This document shows, piece by piece, positions 15,301-21,280 of a DNA stretch of 64,000 nucleotides. The stretch is from Thermoflavimicrobium dichotomicum (GTDB taxonomy: Bacteria; Bacillota; Bacilli; Thermoactinomycetales; Thermoactinomycetaceae). Under the pieces are notes generated by a model. It did no database searches, was not told where the DNA came from, and worked only from the letters and a program-made list of their open reading frames with translations. Positions within the stretch are counted from its first letter, which is position 1, and each line of letters begins with the position of its first letter. The position numbers were made by a program, and so were the translations under genes. Location of the stretch: contig NZ_FORR01000015.1 in assembly GCF_900114055.1 (NCBI RefSeq), positions 34,114 through 98,113 of the forward strand. Direction: 5' to 3'.

Positions 15301-18057
15301 CACTTGATACTTTTGCAATGCTTCGGCAATCTCTTCCAAAGATGGTTGATGAGGTGGCATCACAACCAGTTTGGCGCCATTGAGCAAAGGCCCCCAGATT
15401 TCCAATGTAGATGCATCAAAAGCGACGGGAGCAAGTTGCAAAAAGACTTCATCCGCATCAAAACGGGCATAATTGGCTCCTTTCACCAACCGCACGATCC
15501 CACGATGGATCACTTCCACACCTTTTGGCTTTCCGGTAGAACCCGATGTGTACATGACGTAGGCCAGGTTTTCGCCACAGGCTACAGGTGCAGGATCATC
15601 GGTACTCTGTTGCTCGATCTCCTCCCAGGCCTGATCAATCATGATCATTTGTGTATTTTCAAGTGACCATGTTTCAGCGAGATGAGATTGTGTCAACAAT
15701 ACCCTTACTTGCGCATCTTCCACCATATAAGCCAGCCGCTCTTTTGGATAGGTCGGATCAAGCGGTACATATGCACCACCCGCTTTTAAGACTCCCAGGA
15801 GAGCCACGATCAAATCAAGGGAGCGGTCCATCGCGATTCCAACCATCGTTTCAAGTCCGACTCCTTGCTTCCGCAAATAATGGGCTACCTGGTTGGCACG
15901 CTGATTCAGCTCTTGATAGGTTAGGGAGTGATCACCGAAAACGACAGCAATCTGGTCGGGTGTGGCTACTGCCTGTTGGGCGAACAGGTCGCCTACCGAA
16001 GCCTCACGTGGATATGCAACTTTAGTTTCATTCCAGCGACGAAGCTCCTCCTCCTCTTCTTTCGTCAACATGGTCAGGCTGCCAATCGGTTGATCAGGCT
16101 GCGCTGCTGCTCCAGCCAACAATTGTCGAAAATGACGGGCCATCCGGGCAATCGTTTCCGGTGCAAACAAATCCGTATTATATTCAAACGTCGCCACAAG
16201 TCCGTCGTTGCTTTCCATCATGGTCAAGGTCAGGTCAAATTTGGCGATATCCTGTTGGACACTGACCGGACGGATGGTCAAACCATGGACATCTTCGAAT
16301 GCCAGTGGCATGTTTTGCAAAGTAAACATGACCTGGAACAAAGGGGAATGGCTTAAACTCCGTTCTGGTTGCAGTTCATCGACCACTTTTTCAAACGGAA
16401 CATCCTGATGCGCATAAGCTTCTAAGGCCATTTCCCGTACACGGGCCAATAATTCACGGAAACTCGGATTTCCAGACAGATCTGTGCGAAATACCAGGGT
16501 ATTGACAAAGAAGCCCATCACACCTTCGAGCTCTTTGCGGTTCCGACCGGCAATCGGGCTTCCGACCGCAATGTCTTCCTGACCGCTATACCGACTCAGC
16601 AGGATTTGAAAACCAGCCAAAAGTGTCATAAACAGACTGGTTCCTTCCTGCTTGCCCAGTGCTTGCAATTCTTGGGCCAGATCCTGTGGCAAAGTGATGT
16701 TGTGAATGGCTCCATGGAATGTCTGCCTGGCAGGCCGCGGATAATCGGTTGGCAACTGTAAAACGGGAAGATCCGCCAATTGCTTTTTCCAATAAGCCAA
16801 CTGCTTGGCCTGCACTTCCTCTTTGAGCCAGTCCTGTTGCCACAAGGTATAGTCCACATACTGAATCGGCAAATCAGGCAGTGAAATGGATTCCTGTTGG
16901 GTCAAAGTAGAATAAACCGTCCACAATTCCTTGAAAAATACTCCCATCGACCAACCGTCTGCCACTATATGATGGATCGTGATTAACAAAATCCAGTCGT
17001 TGTCATCCATCTGAAACAGACTGGCCCGTACCAAAGGACCTTGTTTTAAATCAAAGGGCTGCTCTGCATCTTCCTTGATTCGTGCAATCACTTGCGCTTC
17101 AGGATCCTCTTCTTTCCGTAAATCTTCGACCCTCAAGTTCATTTTCACATGCTCAGCAATGATTTGAACGGGTTCTCCATCGATCTCAGAGAAAGTCGTA
17201 CGCAATGCTTCATGTCGTCCAACCAGAGTTTCCAGACTCTGTTCCAATGCCTGCAAATGGAGATCTCCATGAATGCGTACGGCGGAAGGAATATTGTACA
17301 CTGCAGTATGAGGCATCCATTTTTCAAAAAACCACAACCGTCTTTGAGCATAAGACATCGGAAAAATCCGCTCTTTCCTTGAAACCGGTTGAATGGTAGA
17401 CCATGTGCTTTTTTCAGGCGCTGTTTGGCCAAGTTCCTTTTCGATCCGTTCTGCCAACTGGGCAATGGTGGGTGCTTCATATACAATTTGTGGGGGCAGT
17501 GGAAGGTTAAAGACTTGCTGAAGGTAAATATGTAACTCTTCTGCTAGTAAATCATCGCCGCCCATTTGGAAAAAGTCTTGAAACACACTGATTTCTTCCT
17601 GTTCAAAAAACTCCGTCCAAATTTCGGCAATCATCTCTTCTGTAACCGTACGCGGAAGAACCTTCTGAAGTGCAGGAGGTACTGGCAGAGACTCCTGATC
17701 CACCTCGCCATCCGCTGTCAGTGGCAGATCAGCCAGTATCACAAGATCAGCCAGCTCCACTTCACTTCCCCATTCTTTATCGAGCCATGTCAACAAAGTC
17801 TGTCTGATCTCTGGATCACCATGCTCTTCTGCCGCCCGATTACTGACCACGTCGGATCTGACTTCGTCATTAACAGAGGCCATGACTTCTTTTTCCATCA
17901 TTTCACTTGTCTCTTGCTGGAGTACAACATAAGCAATCAGCTGCTGTTCGTTCGTTTCCATTTCACGGGAAACAACCACCGCATCCGATACCATCGGATG
18001 TTGCTTTAATGCTTTTTCCAATGCCTGCATTTCTGTTTGAAAACTGCGCGTCTTCAT
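1..18057 (-). CDS. Non-ribosomal peptide synthetase, third subunit (gene C), modules 6-10, 3' end outside window
   Basis: An open frame of 6019 codons runs from an ATG at 18057 to the window edge with no stop. The start has an AAAGGAG site 7 nt upstream. Domain order is decayed A-tail + dead carrier (residues 1-205), then C-A-T (module 6), C-A-T-E (7), C-A-T (8), C-A-T (9) and C-A-T-E (10, with E only begun). The condensation motifs HHIVADG, HHIISDG, HHVILDG, HHIVSDG and HHIISDG are all intact, and so is the first epimerase motif HHLVIDG. Each functional carrier keeps its Ser. The gene lies 73 nt downstream of gene B in the same direction, so they are probably co-transcribed. The protein should act in the cytoplasm on carrier-bound peptide. 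No thioesterase is visible; release must be encoded further left. Confidence 0.97.
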   Translation of the reverse strand, partial: MKTRSFQTEMQALEKALKQHPMVSDAVVVSREMETNEQQLIAYVVLQQETSEMMEKEVMASVNDEVRSDVVSNRAAEEHGDPEIRQTLLTWLDKEWGSEVELADLVILADLPLTADGEVDQESLPVPPALQKVLPRTVTEEMIAEIWTEFFEQEEISVFQDFFQMGGDDLLAEELHIYLQQVFNLPLPPQIVYEAPTIAQLAERIEKELGQTAPEKSTWSTIQPVSRKERIFPMSYAQRRLWFFEKWMPHTAVYNIPSAVRIHGDLHLQALEQSLETLVGRHEALRTTFSEIDGEPVQIIAEHVKMNLRVEDLRKEEDPEAQVIARIKEDAEQPFDLKQGPLVRASLFQMDDNDWILLITIHHIVADGWSMGVFFKELWTVYSTLTQQESISLPDLPIQYVDYTLWQQDWLKEEVQAKQLAYWKKQLADLPVLQLPTDYPRPARQTFHGAIHNITLPQDLAQELQALGKQEGTSLFMTLLAGFQILLSRYSGQEDIAVGSPIAGRNRKELEGVMGFFVNTLVFRTDLSGNPSFRELLARVREMALEAYAHQDVPFEKVVDELQPERSLSHSPLFQVMFTLQNMPLAFEDVHGLTIRPVSVQQDIAKFDLTLTMMESNDGLVATFEYNTDLFAPETIARMARHFRQLLAGAAAQPDQPIGSLTMLTKEEEEELRRWNETKVAYPREASVGDLFAQQAVATPDQIAVVFGDHSLTYQELNQRANQVAHYLRKQGVGLETMVGIAMDRSLDLIVALLGVLKAGGAYVPLDPTYPKERLAYMVEDAQVRVLLTQSHLAETWSLENTQMIMIDQAWEEIEQQSTDDPAPVACGENLAYVMYTSGSTGKPKGVEVIHRGIVRLVKGANYARFDADEVFLQLAPVAFDASTLEIWGPLLNGAKLVVMPPHQPSLEEIAEALQKYQVTTLWLTSGLFNLMADHHVEALKGLRQLLVGGDVVSVPHVRKVLALGGVQIINGYGPTENTTFTCCYSIPADWSGGSSVPIGRPISNTEVYVLDRYGQPVPIGIPGELFVGGDGLARGYHRRPELTAERFVAHPFRDDPEARLYKTGDLVRYLPDGNLEFLGRLDHQVKVRGFRIELGEIEAVLNQHPAVKEAVVIVREDVPGDKRLVAYLVCEQGLDQSGDWRAYAKERLPEYMVPSAFVVMDSLPLNPNGKVDRKALPAPDLSLQSEESAQASTPIEEIVAGIWHEVLRVPQVAVRQNFFELGGNSLLATQVIARLNQAFAIDLPLRVLFEKPTVRELSEVIEGLLRGEVESVERNIQPKDRQGQAFPLSYAQQRLWFLDRLMNQSAVYNIPFALRLKGKLHIPAFEESWQVLFRRHESLRTVFQEEEGQAVQVVVEQVNGWWQSLDLRAEQDPEGTAMRHLREDASKPFDLSQGPLVRVKLCQMADDEWLLYINMHHIISDGWSLGVLTRELFAIYEAKVSGEIPSLPELPIQYADYALWQRECQSEESLSNQLAYWKKQLADVPVLQLPTDYPRPAEQTFHGATYRMTLPRDILTELEALSQKNGVTLFMTLLAAFQTLLCRYSGQEDIAVGSPIAGRNHADLEGLIGFFVNTLVYRTDLSGNPSFRELLARVREVALGAYTHQDVPFEKVVDELEPDRHLSHTPLFQVMFALQNASASVPEMGELQVEAVEIEHTTAKFDLILNAAESEEGLVIAFEYNTDLFADSTIARMAAQFGTLLQGIIANPDQPIGQLPILTEDERQLLSAWNQTQLPIPLDDCVHKWVERRAEEQPEALAVASETTHLTYGELNRRANQLAHYLNKRGVGQGSLVGVCMERSPELVIGLLGILKTGSTYVPIDPAYPADRITYMLEDAQVDILLTQAHLEGQLPKVDRMICLDEDWTEISRESTENLYVPVTVDSLAYVIYTSGSTGKPKGVMVQHRSLLNLVFWHLREYELSATDRTTLLAGVAFDASVWEIWPTLVAGASLHIPTDDTRLSPEALRDWLVENEITISFVPTPLLEQLLFVPWPESLALRKLLTGGDQLRYYPANDFPVEVINHYGPTESTVVATMAKVPTADQADHGLPPIGRPIANTEVYVLDRDLQPVPLGVPGELYIGGDSLAQGYLHRPELTLERFIPHPFSTDPQARLYRTGDLVRFLPDGQLEYLGRMDQQVKIRGFRIELGEIEAILSEHPAVKEAVVVVREDVPGDKRLAAYVVPENQATFTAEEGRQFLKRQLPEYMVPAAFVTLSALPLTANGKIDRRALPAPDWNEVQEGAYVAPRNEVEQKLAEIWQQVLRIQRVGIHDNFFALGGDSILSIQIVAKANQQGLCLTPKQLFERQTIAELAQAVGQVAMVEAEQGVLTGEVPLYSIQQWFFEQEMSNRHHWNQSMFLLTGKPLQPRLIQETLVHLLIYHDALRLRFVEQDGKWRQFYGGLDDAVPFDYVDVSHLEADEQRHVIEEVAEKTQTSLHLSQGPLLRVVYFNCGEGAPGRLLFVAHHLVIDGVSWRILLGDFVMVYKQLERGQTVRLPQKTASYRQWVQQLAAYTQSGALKQEQSIWLQQLDQPTATLPVDHPAGENTEAFTQTVTLSLEPEETQALLKEVPRAYRAQIQEVLLTALGQTLAKWTGQSCFRIHLEEHGREEMVEGVDVSRTVGWFTSMYPVLLALHGEKSPIEAIKAVKEQLRRIPNQGMGYGLLHYLSDQETAEVFKKQSGKGTDISFNYLGQFDQTMNADGFFIGEAPESRGHHVDPATPRPHLLDVVGGIVGGQLHITWMFSEKVFRRDTVARIAEIYIDCLRTLITACQEEERGYTPSDFPLAQLTQTELDQVLRLYPDAEDIYPLSPLQEGLWFHSLVDEGEGDYVVQMMFTLAGKLDVPAFMEAWKRIAQRYSVLRTAIVAEGLARPHQVVLKQVELPILVEDWTERTPAEQEDFLQSYLEQDRKRGFSLNQAPFMRLALFKQGEESYQFVWTYHHVILDGWSMPLIFQDLFTLYESLTTEQPIQLEEVRPYREYIAWLQKQDQEEAETFWRTKFKGFTTPTVLPAWKTQSSQEKPAYQERVVYLSEEMTARLTDFVRQHRMTVNTVVQGAWAYLLSRYSGENDVVYGATVSGRPADLPGVEKMVGLFINTLPVRVQVPMEQTVLAWLKQLQLEQLELRQYEYTPLVDIQSWSELPAGASLFDTLVVFENYPVGEVANRVPGELDILQAKGLEQVSYPLTLIVAPGEQLYLKWMFDANRFPDETIARMIEQLQVILRDLVECPEQPVAQVDILTEEETHLLAEWNDTACDYPMDHTIHEWVEQQVKRTPAAIAVMTEERALTYEALNHRANRLAHFLQKQGVEPEVRVGIFMNRSLDLLVGILAVLKAGGTYVPLDPAYPKERLLYMLSDAQARVILTQAALEPELKEVSASVIAVDRDASEWAAEAEDDPQSLASADHLAYLIYTSGSTGQPKGVMITHRNASALIHWARTVFTPEELQGVLASTSICFDLSVFEMFVPLSVGGTVILAENALQLPELSMKDQVTLINTVPSAMAELLRIKGIPASVRTVNLAGEPLPNQLAQQIYALGTVEKVYNLYGPSEDTTYSTYALVEKGADTQPPIGRPLSNTQAYVLDARLRPVPIGVPGELYLSGAGVARGYLHKEEMTAERFIPSPWAKGETTRLYKTGDLVRYREDGQLEFLGRIDHQVKIRGYRIELGEIEAVLRKHPTVQDVVVVAREDIPGDKRLVAYVVSEQADTDAWQQHVKQKLPDYMIPSVFVVMDALPLTPNGKLDRKALPAPKQTGSDQAYVAPRTATEEILAAIWSEVLRIQPVGVHDHFFELGGHSLLATQVMARIHETFQIQLPLRILFEKPVLSELAQEIDSKVQGVSLQVTTIPKISRQSHQLPLSYAQQRLWFLDQLKPGNVAYNLPFALRLEGKVDPLALERSFHALIDRHESMRTTFKKIDGQVVQVIGESGRDAWKVVDLAREAEPMEQALSHIHADIERPFVLHQGPLIRAILYRLAEEDWLLYVNMHHIVSDGWSMQVFFRDLIQLYTAETRGEQAQLPDLLIQYADFAAWQQTWLQEEVLEKQLAYWKQQLADVPVLQLPTDFPRPAEQTFHGDAYRMVLSGELVEQLQELSRKEGTTLFMTLLAAFQLLLCRYSRQEDIAVGSPIAGRNHKETEELIGFFVNTLVFRTDLSGNPSFRELLHRVREVALGAYAHQDVPFEKVVDELQPERNLSHSPLFQVMFALQNMPGIAEAFEDLTVQSLELPVRTAKFDLTLTMGEGEDGFAAVFEFNTDLFKAETIQRMAAQFQQLLQAIVREPEQTIHQLPLLTDEEQKQLQAWNQTWTDFPADRAVHEWVAWRAERDPDQVAVDDGTAVWTYKELNRRANQLAHALQKRGVSSGDVVGICMERSPELVISVLAVLKAGAAYVPMDPAYPQERLAYMMADAEVSVILCRTAQQAEWMLEAGKQVICWQTDESLIAAESQAAPEVSVFVDQLAYMIYTSGSTGQPKGVRITHRSLLNLVFWHIREYELTSKDRTALIAGPAFDASVWELWPTLVAGASLCIPSEEVRLAPDQLRDWFIQEQVTVSFVPTPLLESLLTLEWPQRLPLRKLLTGGDQLHVYPPADIPVDVVNHYGPTENTVVTTACLVPKGGEGQTLPPIGRPIANTEVYVLDAWLQPVPIGVPGELYVGGLGLAEGYHRRPELTKERFIPHPFRKDSGERLYKTGDLVRFLPDGQLEFLGRIDQQVKIRGFRIELGEIETILSQHEEIKEAAVIARADQTGETRLVAYLVLEPEAKESDWQTYLKQKLPEYMVPSAFMVMDAIPLTANGKVDRQALPEPETVRYQPAGRKPQTPVEEMIAGIWSSLLPVKEIHAEDNFFALGGHSLLATQVISRINEAFRIELPLRSLFEAPTLEDLAKQVELAVRKGDQNVMPAITPVGRNQATYPVSYAQQRLWFLDRLMTERTAYHIPFALRIRGELNVESLEQSFHALIKRHESLRTVFREVDGQAVQMVKETDEIALDVIDLCANEDPVQEAMRQINADLQTAFDLEQGPLFRAKLLQLATNEWILYINMHHIISDGWSMSIFIRELFSLYQAFVSGQESPLSEPAIQYVDFTVWQQNWLQGEVLEQQLAYWKQQLADVPVLQLPTDRPRPSEQTFHGATYQAIFPTTLLEKLQTLSQQEGTTLFMTLLAAFKVLLSRYSGQEDIAVGSPIAGRNHKEIEDLIGFFVNTLVFRTDLSGDPTFRELLKRVREVALGAYAHQDVPFEKVVDEVQPERHLSHTPLFQVMFALQNTPRNWSEVEGLDVETIPLEQETAKFDLTVTMAEAPEGLVAAFEYNTDLFEAATIERMAKQFQYLLEQIVERADQLVSRFQVLTGEERQLLVEWNQTQEDFPQDRFVFEWVMEQAKQNPDALAVVSPLGTLTYLELNQRANQLAHALLKRGIGSGTLVGICTERSPEYLIGLLGIVKAGGAYVSMDPTYPAERLAYMISDSEVSAVLTQAHLADRIESGSASILCLDRDWHLIAEEPTEEPVIEKDIDQLAYMIYTSGSTGKPKGVMITHRSLLNLVFWHQREYQLTPQDRTTLVAGTAFDASVWEVWPTLASGATLYIPTEEQRLSPAELRDWMIENQITISFLPTPLLESMLLLDWPRQVSLRKLLTGGDQLRSYPPADFPVEVVNHYGPTENTVVTTAVAVTPKENAPTTPPIGRPIANTEVYVLDSRLEPVPIGVPGELYVGGIGLARGYYGRPELTAASFIPHPFSADPNARLYKTGDLVRFLPDGNLEFLGRIDQQVKIRGFRIELGEIEAVLSSHPAVNECVVIARADESGNKRLVAYVVGKTGESISNQDLRQRLKQSLPDYMIPAAFVQMEALPLTANGKIDRKALPAPDASAYVDHTPFTAAGNEIEGKLVEIWQQVLRIEQVGVHDNFFQLGGDSILSLQVVARANQAGLKLTPKQLFEHQTIAELASVVDQIKPIEAEQGLVMGEVPFTPIQHWFFEQELDQPHHWNQSMFLLVKKPLDPEKLEQALKVLLYHHDALRLRYQKRGDEWFQFHA
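3370..6540 (-). other. NRPS module 9 (C-A-T), Leu-like
   Basis: L-accepting condensation domain with HHIVSDG near 6110. The A domain code is D-A-W-F-L-G-H-V-V-K (FDASVWELW, LTGGDQL, NHYGPTENTVV). The carrier motif GGHSLLA is near 3528. Confidence 0.85.
6540..9665 (-). other. NRPS module 8 (C-A-T), Ala-like
   Basis: The condensation domain opens with YPLSPLQEGLWFHSL and has HHVILDG near 9235. This is the D-accepting type, matching the epimerase just upstream. The A domain has FDLSVFEM and code D-L-F-N-N-A-L-T-Y-K, a known Ala code. The carrier motif is GGHSLLA near 6690. Confidence 0.85.
9665..14240 (-). other. NRPS module 7 (C-A-T-E), Leu-like, D-configured
   Basis: The condensation motif HHIISDG is near 13797. 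The A domain code is D-A-W-F-L-G-H-V-V-K, one residue from the known Leu code DAWFLGNVVK. The carrier reads GGDSILS, the form seen before every epimerase here. The epimerase has HHLVIDGVSW near 10660, EEHGRE, RTVGWFTSMYP and FNYLGQFD, all intact. The predicted residue is D-Leu or a similar aliphatic. Confidence 0.85.
14240..17430 (-). other. NRPS module 6 (C-A-T), Val-like
   Basis: The condensation domain has HHIVADG near 16965. It is the L-accepting type (SYAQRRLWF opening), which fits the upstream module 5 lacking an epimerase. The A domain carries FDASTLEIW. The specificity residues read D-A-L-W-L-G-G-T-F-K, close to the surfactin Val code. The carrier motif is GGNSLLA near 14383. Codes were aligned by eye against the GrsA Phe-activating domain, so the assignment is a prediction. 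Confidence 0.85.
17430..18057 (-). other. Decayed A-domain C-terminal subdomain plus inactive carrier domain at the start of gene C
   Basis: Residues 1-50 align by eye with the A8 region of the other modules (KTRSFQTEMQALEKALKQHP resembles VKVRGFRIELGEIEAVLNQHP). Residues around 120 match the A10 motif but read DGEVDQ instead of NGKVDR, so the catalytic Lys is lost. A carrier-like fold follows, with FFQMGGDDLLAEEL where active copies read GGDSLLA or GGHSLLA. The Asp codon at 17551-17553 (residue 169) replaces the phosphopantetheine-bearing Ser. The segment precedes a normal L-accepting condensation domain. It may be the scar of a deleted module or may now serve as a docking piece for gene B. 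Confidence 0.88.
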
Positions 18058-18091
18058 CGTCGGTCAGCTCCTTTCTCCAATGATGTAGGGA

Positions 18092-18122
18092 GGATGGGAA
18101 GGATCGTTTCCTTCTCCCATCC
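18092..18122 (-). promoter_or_regulatory. Hairpin between NRPS genes B and C
   Basis: In the 73-nt gap the minus strand reads GGATGGG, then AAGGA, a short loop, TCCTT and CCCATCC. This gives a 7-bp plus 5-bp stem with a 2-nt bulge. No U-run follows, so it is not a standard terminator. It sits about 35 nt upstream of the gene C start and could stabilise or mark a processing point in the operon mRNA. Confidence 0.5.
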
Positions 18123-18130
18123 TCGATGTC

Positions 18131-21100
18131 TTACCGTTTGAGAGCAAATGTCGAACGCAAATTCGCTTTAATCTGTTTAACCAGCTCAGCCACTGTTGGA
18201 TTTTCAAACAGATAGCGAATGGGCAAATTGGCTCGCAGCACTTCATTGATCCGTGTCATTACCTGTGTTGCCATCAGCGAATGTCCGCCCAGTTCAAAGA
18301 AATTGTCGTGAAGTCCAACCCGTTCGACCTGTAACACTTCAGCCCAAATGTTTGCCACTTGCTTTTCCATGGGTGTTCGTGGTGATACAAATGCAGTGGT
18401 TACAGCCATCTGCTCTGGTTCAGGCAATGCTTTTCGATCGATTTTGCCATGGGGCGTCAGCGGGAATTGCTCCAATACCACAAAGACCGTGGGAATCATG
18501 TATTTCGGTAACTTTTGCTCCAAAAACTGTAGCCACTCATCCTTGTGATTCTTCCCATCCGTTGTCACCACGTACGCAACCAATTGCTTGCGCTCCGGAT
18601 TCGCTTCATGGACGACCACCAAAGATTCGGCAATGGTTGGATGATCGCTCAATACCGCTTCGATTTCGCCCAATTCGATTCGATAGCCACGAATTTTTAC
18701 TTGCTGATCGATTCGATCAAGAAACTCCAGCTGACCATCTGGCAAAAATCGAACCAGGTCCCCTGTTTTATATAACCGCGCATCAGGGTCATCAGAGAAT
18801 GGATGCGGTATAAAGAACTCCTTCGTTAACTCTGGTGCGTGAAGATACCCTCGGGCAAGTACTTCTCCGCCAATGTACAACTCTCCAGGCACCCCAATGG
18901 GTACAGGCATGAGCTGTTCATCCAACACGTATACCTCCACATTGGCAATCGGACAGCCAATCGGTGGCAAAGCGGAAATCGCCTTTTCACGAGATAAATG
19001 AGCTACCGTAACCAACACGGTACATTCAGTTGGACCATACAGATTGACGACCTCCACCGGGAAGCTGTCTGGAGGATAGGAACGTAACCGCTCACCACCT
19101 GTAAACAAGAGGCGTAAACTCGTCTCTTGGGGCCACTCCACGGTAAACAAATGTTCCAAGACAGCTGTTGGCACACAACTGATCGTAATCTCCTTTTTCA
19201 ACAGCCAATCTCTTAAGCCAATCGGTGACAAACGCTCCTCTTCGGATGGTAAATACAAACTCGCTCCGGCAAACAATGCTGACCAAATCTCCCACACAGA
19301 TGGGTCAAAGGCAACCCCCATCAACTGCGCAACACGATCAGCAGGCGTTAATTGGAATGTTTGCTGATACCACTGCAGCAGGTTGAGTAGCGAACGGTGA
19401 CAAATCTCTACCCCTTTGGGTGTCCCGGTCGAACCTGACGTATAGATGACATAAGCCAAATGATCAGCTGTCACGTCTGAAACAGGCGTTTCGTCGGGTG
19501 CATCATCCCAAAGGTGTTCATCCGCATCCAGGCATACCACTTCCACACCCAGCCGGATTACATCTGGCTTCAAATCTTCTTTCGTCAATACCATGGCCAT
19601 CCGGGCATGATTGATAATGAAAGCCAATCGATCTTCCGGATAGGCGGGATCCATGGGTACATAAGCGCCACCTGCTTTTAGAATGGCTAACTGTGCGATC
19701 ACCATCTCAATAGACCGGTCCATAAATACCCCCACCAGCACTTCTGGTCCAACTCCACATTGCTGCAAATAGTGGGCCAATTGGTTGGCACGTCGCTGCA
19801 GTTCAGCATAACAAAGTACTTCCTGCTCTGTAACGACGGCCGGAGCAGTTGGTTGCTGGCCAGCGTGGAAGGATACCCAATCCTGTATCAAACGATCTGT
19901 CTGAATTGCTGCTTTCGGTCCGTGCCGTTGTGCCAGCTGCTCCTCTTCTTCCTCTGTCAATGGAGAAATGGAGAGCAAAGGTTGATCAGGTGCTGCAATC
20001 ATTTGAGTCAGTAGTGCTTGCAAATGCTTCGTCATTTGCTCAATCATTGACACATCAAAACGCTGGCGATCATACATCCATTTGACAAGCAACTGCTCCC
20101 CTGGTGCCACGACCAAAGCCAGCGGATAATTCACCTGTTCACTGCCATCAATCCGGGTCATAGAAAGTCCATGCTCGCTTTCTTCCAAAAGCTGCCCAAC
20201 CGGATAATTTTCAAATACATAAATGTAATCAAATAGCGAAACACCTCGTGGCAGTTCACTCCAACTCTGTACATCGAGCAAGGGACTATACTCAAACTGG
20301 CGAATCTCCAACTGGTCCTGTTGCAATTGCTTTAACCATTCCAATACAGAGCCATCTGTCGGAACGTGAACACGCATTGGCAAGGTATTGATAAACAGTC
20401 CAACCATCCATTCCACGCCTGGCAAATCAGCGGGACGGCCAGATCCCGTCAATCCATATACCAAATCGCGTTCACCACTGTAGCAACTCAACAATAACGC
20501 CCATGCACCTTGAATCAACGTATTCATCGTAATCTGGTTCTTTCTTGCAAAAGTTTCCAGTGCTGCGGTCAGTTCTTTCGACAAAAGGGTGATTCTCTGC
20601 TCTGGCATTGTCTTTCCTGGTTCTCTTGGCAAACGTTCTACACGTAAGGAGATCGGTTCGGTATACCCTTGCAATTTTTTACGCCAAAACCGTTCAGCTT
20701 GCAGCGGATCCTGTTTTTGCAACCAGGCGATATAATCCCGATACGGTCGAACCCACTCCAATGTAACTTCACTGCCCTCAGTGAGCCCCTGATAAATACG
20801 GAACAAATCCTTTAATACCAGCGGCATACTCCAACCATCCAAAATAACATGGTGATAACTCCAGATCAGTTGGTAGGTATCGCTGCCCAGTTTAAACAAT
20901 GTCCAGCGCATCAGGGGCGGCTGATGCAATTCAAAGCCTTGTTTTCGATCAGCCGTTACATATTCCTGAATCTTTATTTCTTGTGCTTCTCCTGTCAAAG
21001 GAGAAAGATCCACCAAACGGATGGAAACGGGCACTTTTTGATAAATCAACTGATGTGGAACCTTCAGTCCTTTCCAAATGACCGCCGCCCGTAGAATCTC

Positions 21101-21280
21101 ATATCGGGCAACCACATGGCGCCAAGCTTCCGTAAACTTCTCCAGATCCAAATCACCCTTTAATGTCAAGTGCATCTGAACGAGATAGTCCCCAGCTTCT
21201 TGACCGACCAGCGTATGGAACATCAACCCTTGCTGGAGTGGGGCCAGTGGATAGACATCCTCAATCCAACGGTTCTCACC
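18131..21280 (-). other. NRPS module 5 (C-A-T), specificity unassigned
   Basis: D-accepting condensation domain (YPLAPLQQGLMFHTL, HHVILDG near 20855). The A domain carries FDPSVWEIW, ISCVPTA, FTGGERL and NLYGPTECTVL, giving code D-P-W-C-F-G-L-V-L-K, which I cannot match to a known amino acid. The A8-A10 motifs are otherwise normal (HGKIDR), so the domain looks functional. The carrier motif is GGHSLMA near 18285. Confidence 0.8.
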
